A stretch of DNA of 64,000 nucleotides. Origin: Hyphomicrobiales bacterium. GTDB taxonomy: Bacteria; Pseudomonadota; Alphaproteobacteria; Rhizobiales; Methylopilaceae. Made by a program: the position numbers and the translations under genes. The stretch is taken from the NCBI GenBank assembly GCA_022842205.1, contig JALHQA010000009.1, positions 29,158 through 93,157 of the forward strand, written 5' to 3'. The notes beneath the pieces are model-generated. The model saw only the letters and a program-made list of their open reading frames with translations. It was not told the origin of the DNA and did not search any database. Positions 29,501 to 35,689 of this stretch are shown here, in pieces (the first letter of the stretch is position 1; every line of letters starts with the position of its first letter).

Positions 29501-29994
29501 CGTTGCAGACGCCCGGCGGCGAGATCGTCCCGCGCGTCGGCGATGGCCTCGTTCAGCGGCCCGCCGGGGCCGCCGGTAAGACAGATGAGGCCCTCGGCGT
29601 GAGCCGCGATCGCCGCGAAGCTGACAAACGGGTCGGACGGATCGTTTTCAAGGAAGCCGGCCGAGGTGAGCGCCAGAAGATTGGTGTAGCCCTGCTCCGA
29701 ACGCGCCAGCAGAACCACCCTCGGCCGCTTGACCGAGCCCGGGCGGGCGCCCGGCGCCGACTCGCGATCGGCAAAATCGACGGCGATGGTGGCGCCGACG
29801 ATGGGCTGCAGACCGCTCTCCGCGAACTTCTCCGAAAACTCCAGCGCACCGAACAGATTGCTGGTGTCGGTCAGAGCCAACGCGGGCTGCTTGTCGGCCT
29901 TCGCAAGGTCCGCGAGCTTCTTGATCGGCAGTGCGCCCTCAAGCAGCGAGAAAGCCGAATGGACATGCAGATGAACGAAACCGACATCCTGCAT
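26584..29994 (-). CDS. dnaE: DNA polymerase III alpha subunit (replicative)
   Basis: An 1136-residue C-family polymerase, the catalytic subunit of the chromosomal replicase. The PHP domain opens with FVHLHVHSAFSLLEGALPIK. The palm has the catalytic aspartates in MPDFDIDFCQDRREEVIRYV near residue 410, preceded by VGPGRGSGAGSLVAWSLTIT. Fingers, helix-hairpin-helix (KGVGAQAAAAIVAMRGDRPF) and OB-fold region (SGNRMGIVKLSDPSGHYEA) follow in order. Length and motifs fit DnaE1, not the shorter error-prone DnaE2, and imuA/imuB are not adjacent. Upstream lie a 36-codon ORF and a perfect LexA box. Confidence 0.96.
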   Translation of the reverse strand: MQDVGFVHLHVHSAFSLLEGALPIKKLADLAKADKQPALALTDTSNLFGALEFSEKFAESGLQPIVGATIAVDFADRESAPGARPGSVKRPRVVLLARSEQGYTNLLALTSAGFLENDPSDPFVSFAAIAAHAEGLICLTGGPGGPLNEAIADARDDLAAGRLQRLKDVFGDRLYVELQRHGLDSERYAEKRLVALAYEHALPLVATNECYFATPADYEAHDALLAIAEGRFVSDGDRRQVTPEHYFKSRADMIALFRDLPEAIENTVEIARRCAFRPQSTKPMLPRFTQDGDEAAELRRQAEAGLKARLSVHGRAEGFTEQDYAARLDFELNVIESMKFPGYFLIVADFIKWAKVQGIPVGPGRGSGAGSLVAWSLTITDLDPMRFGLLFERFLNPDRVSMPDFDIDFCQDRREEVIRYVQEKYGFNRVAQIITFGTLQARGVMRDVGRVLEMPYGQVDKLCKLVPQNPANPVTLAQAIKDEPKFAAEREADPRVGRMIDIALKLEGLYRHASTHAAGIVIGDRPLAEFTPLYRDPRSDMPVTQFNMKWVEQAGLVKFDFLGLKTLTTIEKTVAHLKARNIALDISTIPLDDAKAYMLMAKGETVGVFQVESAGMRRALLEMKPDRFEDIVALVALYRPGPMANIPTYCARKQGREEPDYPHPKIKSILEETYGVIIYQEQVMQIAQVLAGYSLGQADLLRRAMGKKIRKEMDAQRTIFVQGATEREVKKGEADSIFDLLQKFADYGFNKSHAAAYALVAYHTAYLKANYPVEFMAASMTLDMGSTDKLAEFRTECERLGIRVEPPSINRSGVEFAVHEGAIRYALAAVKGVGAQAAAAIVAMRGDRPFKDLSDFARRLDPKQVNKRTLESLAQAGAFDELEPNRAAVVASLEEILAIASNAQEDAASGQGGLFANTGPAPLRARNVQAWLPGDRLTKEYEAIGFFLTGHPLDAYAPLLARMKISRWTDFAAAVRQGATAGRLAATVLSRQEKRTKSGNRMGIVKLSDPSGHYEAIMFSEGLSEYRDLLEPNTSVVVSLQASVDGDEVRARIVAVERLEDAAAKLAQSLQIFLRDAAPVEHLAAQLQRGEGEVNLVLMVDGATEVDIRLPGRYRVSPQIAAALKAVPGVVEVVSE

Positions 29995-30016
29995 GACCTC
30001 GTATACCTCCGGCCGG

Positions 30017-30127
30017 TCAAACCACCGGCAGTACGTCGGCCCACATCAGGACCATGGCGATAAAGATTGCGACCGCGCCGAACTCAGCGACGTCTTCAAG
30101 AAACCGGCTGAACTTCCGAATGGCCAT
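30017..30127 (-). CDS. 36-residue single-helix membrane protein under a LexA box (SidA-like candidate)
   Basis: ATG 30127 is preceded five bases upstream by GGGAGG, one of the best ribosome binding sites in the window. The product has a basic N-terminus (AIRKFSRFLEDVAEF) and one hydrophobic helix at about residues 16-36 (ending IAMVLMWADVLPVV). It stops 22 bases before the dnaE ATG and probably shares its mRNA. A perfect LexA box 33 bases upstream implies SOS induction. Size, topology and control recall SidA, the 29-residue SOS-induced inner-membrane division inhibitor of Caulobacter that acts on FtsW/FtsN. I could not compare the sequences, so equivalence is inference. The ORF could also act as a translational leader for dnaE. 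Confidence 0.7.
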   Translation of the reverse strand: MAIRKFSRFLEDVAEFGAVAIFIAMVLMWADVLPVV

Positions 30128-30159
30128 ACGCGCCTCCCGTTTTCCACTAGCCCTAATGT

Positions 30160-30174
30160 GTTCTTGTTTTGTTC
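30160..30174. promoter_or_regulatory. LexA (SOS) box upstream of the 36-codon ORF and dnaE
   Basis: A perfect alphaproteobacterial box, GTTC-TTGTTTT-GTTC. It lies 14 bases downstream (in the minus direction) of a perfect TTGACA at 30194-30189, overlapping where the -10 would be, so bound LexA should block this promoter. Confidence 0.88.
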
Positions 30175-30194
30175 TTTTTCAGTCAGTATGTCAA
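30166..30194 (-). promoter_or_regulatory. Promoter of the 36-codon ORF/dnaE transcript
   Basis: Minus-strand TTGACA at 30194-30189 is a perfect -35. The hexamer 17 bases on (CAAAAC) is a poor -10, and exact -10 placement is uncertain. The LexA box overlaps the -10 side. The 3' gene of the transcript is dnaE. Confidence 0.5.
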
Positions 30195-30228
30195 GCACGT
30201 TTTCAGCGGACGCCGCAAGCCATTGGCT

Positions 30229-30468
30229 TTACTTTATTTTTGGCGATTCAGGCCGCATCCGGGTCACTTTGTAGGCGTTCCCGGACGCGTCATAGGTCGT
30301 CCACTCGCCCACCTGTTCGCCGTTGTCGAAATGGCCGGAGCGCAGGCGCGTCCCATCCTTGCGGAAGAACTCCCAGTAGCCGGTCTGGACCTCGCCGGTC
30401 ATCTCCCCGCGCGCCCATAGAGACCCATCCGTGTGGCGTTTCTCGAACGGCACCGGACGTGCACTCAT
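30229..30468 (-). CDS. MORN/YwqK-type repeat protein
   Basis: A 79-residue protein with two to three MORN-like repeats, visible as GSLWARGEMTGEVQTGYWEF, then RSGHFDNGEQVGEWTTYDAS. The pattern is G-x-W-x-x-Y/F about every 22 residues. Annotators often call this group YwqK-family antitoxin, but no toxin gene is adjacent and the antitoxin role is weakly supported. It lies 3 bases downstream of lolD on the same strand, so it is probably the last gene of the proS-lolC-lolD unit. The downstream gap leads into the SOS promoter. Confidence 0.75.
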   Translation of the reverse strand: MSARPVPFEKRHTDGSLWARGEMTGEVQTGYWEFFRKDGTRLRSGHFDNGEQVGEWTTYDASGNAYKVTRMRPESPKIK

Positions 30469-30471
30469 GGA

Positions 30472-31146
30472 CTAGACCTCGACGGCCAATCCGTCGCGGA
30501 GCGTGATGCGGCGATCCATACGCGCGGCAAGTTCGAGATTGTGGGTCGCCACAAGCGCGGCAAGGCCGGTTGCCTTGATGAGTTTGAAGAGGCTGTCGAA
30601 CACCTCTTCCGCCGTGACGATGTCGAGATTGCCGGTCGGCTCGTCCGCGAACAGAACACGCGGCGCATTGGCCACGGCGCGGGCGATGGCGACACGCTGC
30701 TGCTCACCGCCCGACAGTTCGGACGGGCGATGCTCCGCGCGCTGCGGCAGGCCGAGCCAGGCCAGCAGTTCCTGCGCCCGCTTCTTCGCCTCGCGCTTGT
30801 CGAGCCCGCCGACGAGTTGCGGCAGCATCACGTTCTCAAGCGCCGAGAATTCCGGCAGCAGATGATGGAACTGATAGACGAAGCCGAGTTCCGCGCGGCG
30901 GATGCGCGTGCGTTCCGCGTCCGACAGGCCAGATGTGGCGCGGCCACCGATGATGACCTCGCCGCCGTCGGGATGTTCGAGCAGACCGGCGATGTGCAGC
31001 AGCGTGGATTTGCCGGCGCCCGACGGCGCCACAAGCGCGACCGCCTCGCCCGGATTAAGCGTGAAGTCGACGCCGCGCAGGATTTCGAGCGTTGTGTCGC
31101 CCTGCTTGTAGCGACGGTGGATGGCTTCCAGTCTCAGGCTTTCCAT
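30472..31146 (-). CDS. lolD: Lipoprotein-releasing ABC transporter ATPase
   Basis: A 224-residue ATPase that powers extraction of outer-membrane lipoproteins from the inner membrane. Motifs in order: Walker [22 protein letters not shown]-loop [20 protein letters not shown] with the LolD-typical FHHLLPEF, signature [17 protein letters not shown], Walker [13 protein letters not shown], and the H-loop [10 protein letters not shown]. The permease gene lolC is 10 bases upstream. No periplasmic carrier gene (lolA) lies nearby. Confidence 0.96.
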   Translation of the reverse strand: MESLRLEAIHRRYKQGDTTLEILRGVDFTLNPGEAVALVAPSGAGKSTLLHIAGLLEHPDGGEVIIGGRATSGLSDAERTRIRRAELGFVYQFHHLLPEFSALENVMLPQLVGGLDKREAKKRAQELLAWLGLPQRAEHRPSELSGGEQQRVAIARAVANAPRVLFADEPTGNLDIVTAEEVFDSLFKLIKATGLAALVATHNLELAARMDRRITLRDGLAVEV

Positions 31147-31156
31147 CTCGCGCGCC

Positions 31157-32467
31157 TCACTCGTATCGCAGCGCTTCGACGGGATCGAGCCGCGAGGCGC
31201 GCCACGCCGGATAGATGGTCGCGAGCAGCGACAGCAGCAACGCCATCGTCACGACGGCGGCCGTCTCGCCCCAGTTCACGATCGCCGGAAGCCGCGAGAG
31301 GAAATAGAGCTCCGGCGAGAACAACTCGGTCGAGGTCAGCCAGGAAATGAACTGGCGAATTTCCTCAATGTAATGACAGACGAGAAGTCCGAGCAAAACG
31401 CCAAACAGCGTTCCGATAAAGCCGATCGATGCACCCACGATGACGAAGATGCGCATGACGGCGCCGCTTGTCGCGCCCATGGTACGGAGGATGGCGATCG
31501 CCTGCCCCTTCTCCTTAACCAGCATTATGAGGCTCGAAATGATGTTCAGATCCGCGATCAGAACGATGAGGATGAGGATCAGGAACATCACGTTGCGCTC
31601 GACCTCCAGCGCGGAGAAGAACGTCGTGTTGCGCTGCCGCCAATCGACCAGCATGACCTGGCGCTCCGCCGCATCCGCGATCGGCTGGCGCATGGCGTCG
31701 GCATTGTCGGGATCGTCGATGAACACCTCGATGGCCGACACGTTACCGTCGCGGTTGAAATAGGCCTGCGCTTCCTCGAGCGGCAGGAACACAAAGACGG
31801 CGTCGTATTCCGACATGCCGACTTCGAATATGCCGCGCACGGGATAGCCCTTGATGCGCGGCGTCGTGCCCATCGGCGTGATCGCGCCGCGGGGCGATAC
31901 CAGCGTAAGTATGTCGCCGACGCGAAGGCCGAGCTGTTCGGCCAGACGGCGGCCGATAACGACACCCTGATTGGAGTCGAAGCCTTCGAGCGTGCCGTCC
32001 TTGACGTTCTTTCCGATCAGGCCGGACGTCTTGATGTCGCTCTCGCGCATGCCGCGCACGAGAACGCCGCCCGCATTTACAGGACTTGACGCGAGCGCCT
32101 GTCCTTCGACGAGCGGCGCCGCAAGGCGCACGCCCGGCACCTTGTTGATGCGCGCCGTAATCGCATCATAGTCCGTGAGTTCGGAGCCGATCGGCTGAAC
32201 GACGATGTGGCCGTTGACGCCGAGGATCTTGGTCAGAAGTTCCTGCCGGAAGCCGTTCATCACCGCCATGACGATGATGAGAACGGCAACACCGAGCATG
32301 ACGCCCAGGAAGGAAAAACCGGCGCTGACCGAAATGAAACCCTCGCGGCGGCGAGCGCGCAGATAGCGGCCCGCGATGAGCCATTCGAACGGCGCAAACG
32401 GCGCGGTGCCGCGCGCGGCCGGCGAAGCCTCCTGTTCCGTTTTCGCGTCGGCCGTGGTGTCGCTCAT
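31157..32467 (-). CDS. lolC: Lipoprotein-releasing ABC transporter permease (LolC/LolE/LolF type)
   Basis: A 436-residue permease with one N-terminal membrane helix, a large periplasmic MacB-like domain (about 75-280) and three C-terminal helices. The start of the first helix carries the family block [20 protein letters not shown], and [20 protein letters not shown] follows. Only one permease gene is present, so the complex is probably LolD with two copies of this protein, as in LolDF systems. ATG 32467 overlaps the proS stop (ATGA); the upstream frame lies inside proS. Confidence 0.93.
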   Translation of the reverse strand: MSDTTADAKTEQEASPAARGTAPFAPFEWLIAGRYLRARRREGFISVSAGFSFLGVMLGVAVLIIVMAVMNGFRQELLTKILGVNGHIVVQPIGSELTDYDAITARINKVPGVRLAAPLVEGQALASSPVNAGGVLVRGMRESDIKTSGLIGKNVKDGTLEGFDSNQGVVIGRRLAEQLGLRVGDILTLVSPRGAITPMGTTPRIKGYPVRGIFEVGMSEYDAVFVFLPLEEAQAYFNRDGNVSAIEVFIDDPDNADAMRQPIADAAERQVMLVDWRQRNTTFFSALEVERNVMFLILILIVLIADLNIISSLIMLVKEKGQAIAILRTMGATSGAVMRIFVIVGASIGFIGTLFGVLLGLLVCHYIEEIRQFISWLTSTELFSPELYFLSRLPAIVNWGETAAVVTMALLLSLLATIYPAWRASRLDPVEALRYE

Positions 32468-33786
32468 CCGGTCAGCCGTGCCAGCGCCGACTCGGGCGAC
32501 AGCGAATGACGCTCGCCGGTCTTGCGGTTCTTGAGTTCCACCTCGCCGGCGGCGATGCCCTTCGGCCCGGCAACGACCTGCCAAGGCAGGCCGATCAGAT
32601 CGAGCGTCGCGAATTTCGCGCCCGGCCGCTCCGCCGTGTCGTCATAGAGAACGTCGATGCCGGCATTGCGGAGACCGCTGTACAGACCGTCGCACGCGGC
32701 GTCCACCGCCGCATCGCCCGGCTTGAGATTGGCAAGACCGACATGGAACGGCGCGACCGCTTCCGGCCAGACAATGCCATTCTCGTCGTGGCTCGCCTCG
32801 ATGATCGCGGCGACGAGACGGGACGGCCCGATGCCGTAGGAACCCATGTGCACGGGCACCTCCTTGCCGTCGGAGCCGGCAACGACGGCTTTCAACGGTT
32901 CGGAATATTTGGTTCCGAAATAGAAGATGTGCCCGACCTCGATACCGCGCGCCGAAAGCTGCTTGTCCTTCGGCGCCTGTGTGAAGGCCGCCTCGTCGTG
33001 CTTTTCGGAGGTTGCGGCGTACAGGCTCGTCCAGTCGTCGACGACGGACTGCAGCCCGGCGCGGTTGTCGAACGGCGCGTCCTCTCCTGGGATCGCCTTG
33101 TTCAGATAGTCCGCGTGACAGAACACCTCGCTCTCGCCGGTATCGGCCAGAATGATGAATTCATGGCTGAGATTGCCGCCGATCGGGCCGGTGTCCGCGA
33201 CCATCGGAATCGCGCGCAGGCCCAGCCGCGCGAACGTGCGCAGATAGGCGACGAACATCTTGTTGTAGGAATGGACCGCGCCCGCCTGATCGACGTCGAA
33301 CGAATAGGCGTCCTTCATCAGAAATTCGCGCGAACGCATCACGCCAAAGCGCGGACGCACCTCGTCGCGGAACTTCCACTGGATGTGATAGAGATTGAGC
33401 GGCAGATCGCGGTACGACCGTACATAACCGCGGAAAATCTCCGTGATCATTTCCTCATTGGTCGGGCCGTACAGCATGTCGCGCTCGTGCCGGTCCTTAA
33501 TCCGCAGCATCTCCTTGCCATAGTCGTCGTAACGGCCCGATTCGCGCCACAGGTCCGCTGACTGAATTGTCGGCATCAGCAATTCGATGGCGCCGGAACG
33601 GTTCTGCTCCTCGCGGACAATGTTGCAGACTTTGTCCAGCACGCGCTTGCCGAGCGGCAGCCAGGCATAGATGCCGGCCGACTCCTGCCGCAGCATGCCG
33701 GCTCGCAGCATCAGCCGGTGCGAGACGATTTCCGCCTCCTTGGGATTTTCCTTGAGGATCGGCAAAAAATAGCGGGATAGACGCAT
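32464..33786 (-). CDS. proS: Prolyl-tRNA synthetase, short form without editing domain
   Basis: A 440-residue class II synthetase charging tRNA-Pro. It begins [20 protein letters not shown]. Motif 1 is around [20 protein letters not shown], motif 2 is [20 protein letters not shown] with [20 protein letters not shown], and motif 3 is [17 protein letters not shown]. coli ProRS has 572 residues because it carries a ~180-residue insertion domain that hydrolyses Ala-tRNA-Pro. Here motifs 2 and 3 are joined without it, as usual in alphaproteobacteria. A free-standing ProXp-type deacylase elsewhere would be expected. It is divergent from the glycosyltransferase-like gene. Confidence 0.96.
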   Translation of the reverse strand: MRLSRYFLPILKENPKEAEIVSHRLMLRAGMLRQESAGIYAWLPLGKRVLDKVCNIVREEQNRSGAIELLMPTIQSADLWRESGRYDDYGKEMLRIKDRHERDMLYGPTNEEMITEIFRGYVRSYRDLPLNLYHIQWKFRDEVRPRFGVMRSREFLMKDAYSFDVDQAGAVHSYNKMFVAYLRTFARLGLRAIPMVADTGPIGGNLSHEFIILADTGESEVFCHADYLNKAIPGEDAPFDNRAGLQSVVDDWTSLYAATSEKHDEAAFTQAPKDKQLSARGIEVGHIFYFGTKYSEPLKAVVAGSDGKEVPVHMGSYGIGPSRLVAAIIEASHDENGIVWPEAVAPFHVGLANLKPGDAAVDAACDGLYSGLRNAGIDVLYDDTAERPGAKFATLDLIGLPWQVVAGPKGIAAGEVELKNRKTGERHSLSPESALARLTG

Positions 33787-33938
33787 GACGGCCCGGCTGC
33801 GCGCGTGGAGGGAAAAATGCCGGACGACGAAAGCCGATGGCCCCCTAAAACACAAGACCGCACCTTAGCGGTCCACGGCGAGCTTCCCCTTGAACGGCTT
33901 GCACGCCCCACACGCATCCGATATCGCCGTCACGCGAC

Positions 33939-34721
33939 ATGAGAACGCTGATCTTCCAATCCCATGCACCTAGGCCGCCCTATTGGATCGAGCGGTGCAC
34001 CGCGACTGTCCGGGACTGGACCGCCGCGAAGGGCTACGACTATCGGCTGATCGGAGACGAATTGTTCGACGGCACGCCGCCGGACATCGCGCGCAAAGCC
34101 CCTTCCGTGCTGCCACTGACGGATCTCGGCCGCCTGCTCTGGACGCGGCGCTACCTTGAGGAAGGGTATGAGCGGGTCGCCTGGATCGATTCCGACGTCG
34201 TCGTCTTCGACCCCGAAAATTTTTCTATCGACAGCGACAGCAAGCACCTCGTCTGCCGCGAGGTGATGGCAAAGCTCGACGCCGGCAAACTCGTCACGAG
34301 GACGGCCGTCAATCCGACGATCACGGTGTTTCAGAACGGCTCGCCGCTGCTCGAAAAGTGGATCGACAAGGCGCTTAAGCTGGGCCAGCAGGCCAAGACC
34401 CTGACGCCGACCGCGTTCGGCCGTGATTTGCTCGACTCATTTACCGGCCGCGAGTTTCCCGCGATCAAGAATGTCGGGCATTTCAGCATCACGATTCTAT
34501 ACGAGATCGCCGGCGAGCCCCTGCCGATCGGGCTGCCGGGCGAACGGGTCGCCCCGATGATGCGGGCGGCGGGTATTCCCTTCGCCGCAGCGAACCTGTG
34601 CGGCCATCACAAGACTTCGCCCGCGCTTTATCTGAAAGTGGTCGAGCGGCTCATCGAAACCGGCGGCGGAATCGTCAATGACCGGCTCCGGGAGGAGCCT
34701 GCTCAGTCCAGGTCGAACTGA
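33939..34721 (+). CDS. Glycosyltransferase-like protein (GT-A fold candidate)
   Basis: A 260-residue protein that I assign only tentatively. It begins RTLIFQSHAPRPPYWIERC, and residues 40-95 hold DLGRLLWTRRYLEEGYERVAWI then DSDVVVFDPENF. That is a W-I-D-S-D-V-V-V-F strand like the metal-binding DxD motif of GT-A glycosyltransferases that use nucleotide sugars. There is no signal peptide and no membrane helix. It is divergent from proS and convergent with the PilZ gene, overlapping its end by 19 bases. No other glycan genes are adjacent, so the acceptor is unknown. Confidence 0.6.
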   Translation: MRTLIFQSHAPRPPYWIERCTATVRDWTAAKGYDYRLIGDELFDGTPPDIARKAPSVLPLTDLGRLLWTRRYLEEGYERVAWIDSDVVVFDPENFSIDSDSKHLVCREVMAKLDAGKLVTRTAVNPTITVFQNGSPLLEKWIDKALKLGQQAKTLTPTAFGRDLLDSFTGREFPAIKNVGHFSITILYEIAGEPLPIGLPGERVAPMMRAAGIPFAAANLCGHHKTSPALYLKVVERLIETGGGIVNDRLREEPAQSRSN

Positions 34722-35008
34722 ATCGATTCGAAGCTCTGCAGTTTCGGGAATTTCACGCCCGCGTGCAGGCCGTCCTGCCACGCCAGTTCGCAGACCCGGC
34801 GGACCACGATGTTTCCCGAAAGATCGAGCACAAACCGTTTGGGAAGCGGGACTTCCTTCTGCAGGCCAATCATCGCCCCGTCCTTCGATATGTTCAGGAT
34901 CATGCAAGGCAGTTCGTCCTTCGGCGTGATGAAGAGCGATGCCTGGCGCATCATGGCGCGGCGCGGGTATCGGCGGCGGTCGTCGTGCTCCATTGGAAAT
35001 GTCAGCAT
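34703..35008 (-). CDS. PilZ-domain protein (possible c-di-GMP receptor)
   Basis: A 101-residue protein made almost entirely of a PilZ domain. The c-di-GMP motifs are present: an arginine-rich segment DDRRRYPRRAMM (RxxxR) near the N-terminus and the N-x-S-x-x-G motif in LNISKDGAMIGL, with a C-terminal strand GLHAGVKFPK. PilZ proteins bind cyclic di-GMP and control motility, adhesion or polysaccharide synthesis. ATG 34993 (MEHDDRRR) is an alternative start five residues in. The 19-base tail overlap with the glycosyltransferase-like gene raises the possibility that the two are functionally linked, but they are on opposite strands. Confidence 0.82.
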   Translation of the reverse strand: MLTFPMEHDDRRRYPRRAMMRQASLFITPKDELPCMILNISKDGAMIGLQKEVPLPKRFVLDLSGNIVVRRVCELAWQDGLHAGVKFPKLQSFESIQFDLD

Positions 35009-35183
35009 CTTGAATGGGTTATTGAAGTGAAATGCGTGAAAACCACGACGGTTGCAATATCGGAGAACTCTCTACCAGACGTTAAGTTGTTGATAGACTT
35101 TTAGAATTGCGCACAGAATGTGCGCTTGCCCAGCTATTAAGCAGAATTGTCAAAAAAGTTTTCGGGCGCCCCTATTCCGAGTA

Positions 35184-35212
35184 GTGACAATGGCTTGGAA
35201 CGTGGCTAGCAT
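35184..35212 (+). promoter_or_regulatory. Promoter of the candidate small RNA
   Basis: GTGACA at 35184-35189 and TAGCAT at 35207-35212 are separated by exactly 17 bases. This is a good housekeeping promoter with no protein gene downstream, predicting a start near 35219. Confidence 0.55.
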
Positions 35213-35218
35213 CCCTGT

Positions 35219-35398
35219 CACAAGGAAGAGGCCTGACGCGCTTTTAAGCGCTGAACGGGTTCAAGTCTTGGGAGGAAAGAGGCTCTTCGGGTGCCGCCCC
35301 GCACGCGGCAGTCGCGACATAAGACCGGTCCCGCATCTCGGTCGAAATCGAGCCCGCACCGAACTTTGAAAAAGCAAGGCGAAAGCCTTGCTTTTTTG
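35219..35398 (+). ncRNA. Candidate structured small RNA (~180 nt)
   Basis: This stretch runs from a good promoter to a strong intrinsic terminator and holds no convincing protein. Three internal stem-loops can be drawn by eye: GCGCTT/AAGCGC (about 35238-35251), GCCGC/GCGGC (about 35291-35307) and CTCG/CGAG (about 35336-35351). A GGGAGGAAAGAGG purine run at about 35271 could be a Shine-Dalgarno sequence or a single-stranded anti-SD-like target; the only nearby start (GTG) leads into a frame that reads through the terminator. It matches no 6S, SRP, RNase P or tmRNA features I know. Family unknown. Confidence 0.5.
35373..35398. terminator. Bidirectional intrinsic terminator
   Basis: A perfect 8-bp stem AGCAAGGC/GCCTTGCT with a GAAA tetraloop, followed by TTTTTT on the plus strand and by TTTTT on the minus strand. 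It can end the candidate small RNA rightward and the long nuo-birA-rnj-DUF1467 transcript leftward. Confidence 0.9.
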
Positions 35399-35413
35399 TT
35401 TTCCATATAGATT

Positions 35414-35689
35414 TCAGTACTTTATCCGCATATCCGGCAAGAACGGAATGCCGTCGAGAGTCACGATCCCGCTCTGCCAGACGGCGTAGTAGATGCCCAA
35501 TATGACAAGCGAAAGAATCGTGTTGGCGATGACGACGCGCAGCAGCCGCGGACGCGCCGGAGCGCCAGGATCGGAGCCCCTGACCACATCGCCCTCCTCG
35601 CGCTGCGACCGCACTCCCCAGGGAAGAACGACGAAAAGGCTGATCCACCAGATAACGAAATAGATCGCGAGCCAGCTCGAAAGCGTCAT
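35414..35689 (-). CDS. DUF1467 small membrane protein
   Basis: A 91-residue inner-membrane protein of the DUF1467 family. It starts SSWLAIYFVIWWISLFVVLP, then GVRSQREEGDVVRGSDPGAP, which is the conserved family motif after helix 1. A second helix (about 48-70) follows and the C-terminus is short. The function is unknown. In alphaproteobacteria it regularly lies downstream of rnj, as here, where its start directly abuts the rnj stop. It is the last gene before a bidirectional terminator. Confidence 0.88.
   Translation of the reverse strand: MTLSSWLAIYFVIWWISLFVVLPWGVRSQREEGDVVRGSDPGAPARPRLLRVVIANTILSLVILGIYYAVWQSGIVTLDGIPFLPDMRIKY

Noticed and set aside
26584..29994. Possibility that this dnaE is the SOS mutagenesis polymerase DnaE2 because of the LexA box
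   Set aside because: Length (1136), complete PHP and palm motifs and the lack of imuA/imuB next to it fit the replicative DnaE1. The LexA box serves the transcript that begins with the 36-codon ORF.
30229..30468. Toxin-antitoxin module (YwqK antitoxin)
   Set aside because: No toxin gene next to it; the MORN repeats alone do not show an antitoxin role.
35219..35398. 6S RNA, SRP RNA, RNase P RNA or tmRNA
   Set aside because: No GGAAGCAGCC of SRP, no long single bulged hairpin of 6S, no GAGGAAAGTCCGGGC of RNase P, and no tRNA-like ends of tmRNA.
35218..35406. Small minus-strand ORF over the terminator
   Set aside because: It reads through a perfect bidirectional terminator hairpin (KKARLSPCFFK is simply the translated stem), so it is more likely an artefact of the stem than a protein.
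35290..35409. GTG-started ~38-codon frame inside the candidate small RNA
   Set aside because: The frame passes through the terminator hairpin and T tract before stopping, although a purine-rich Shine-Dalgarno-like run lies upstream. Unlikely to be translated.
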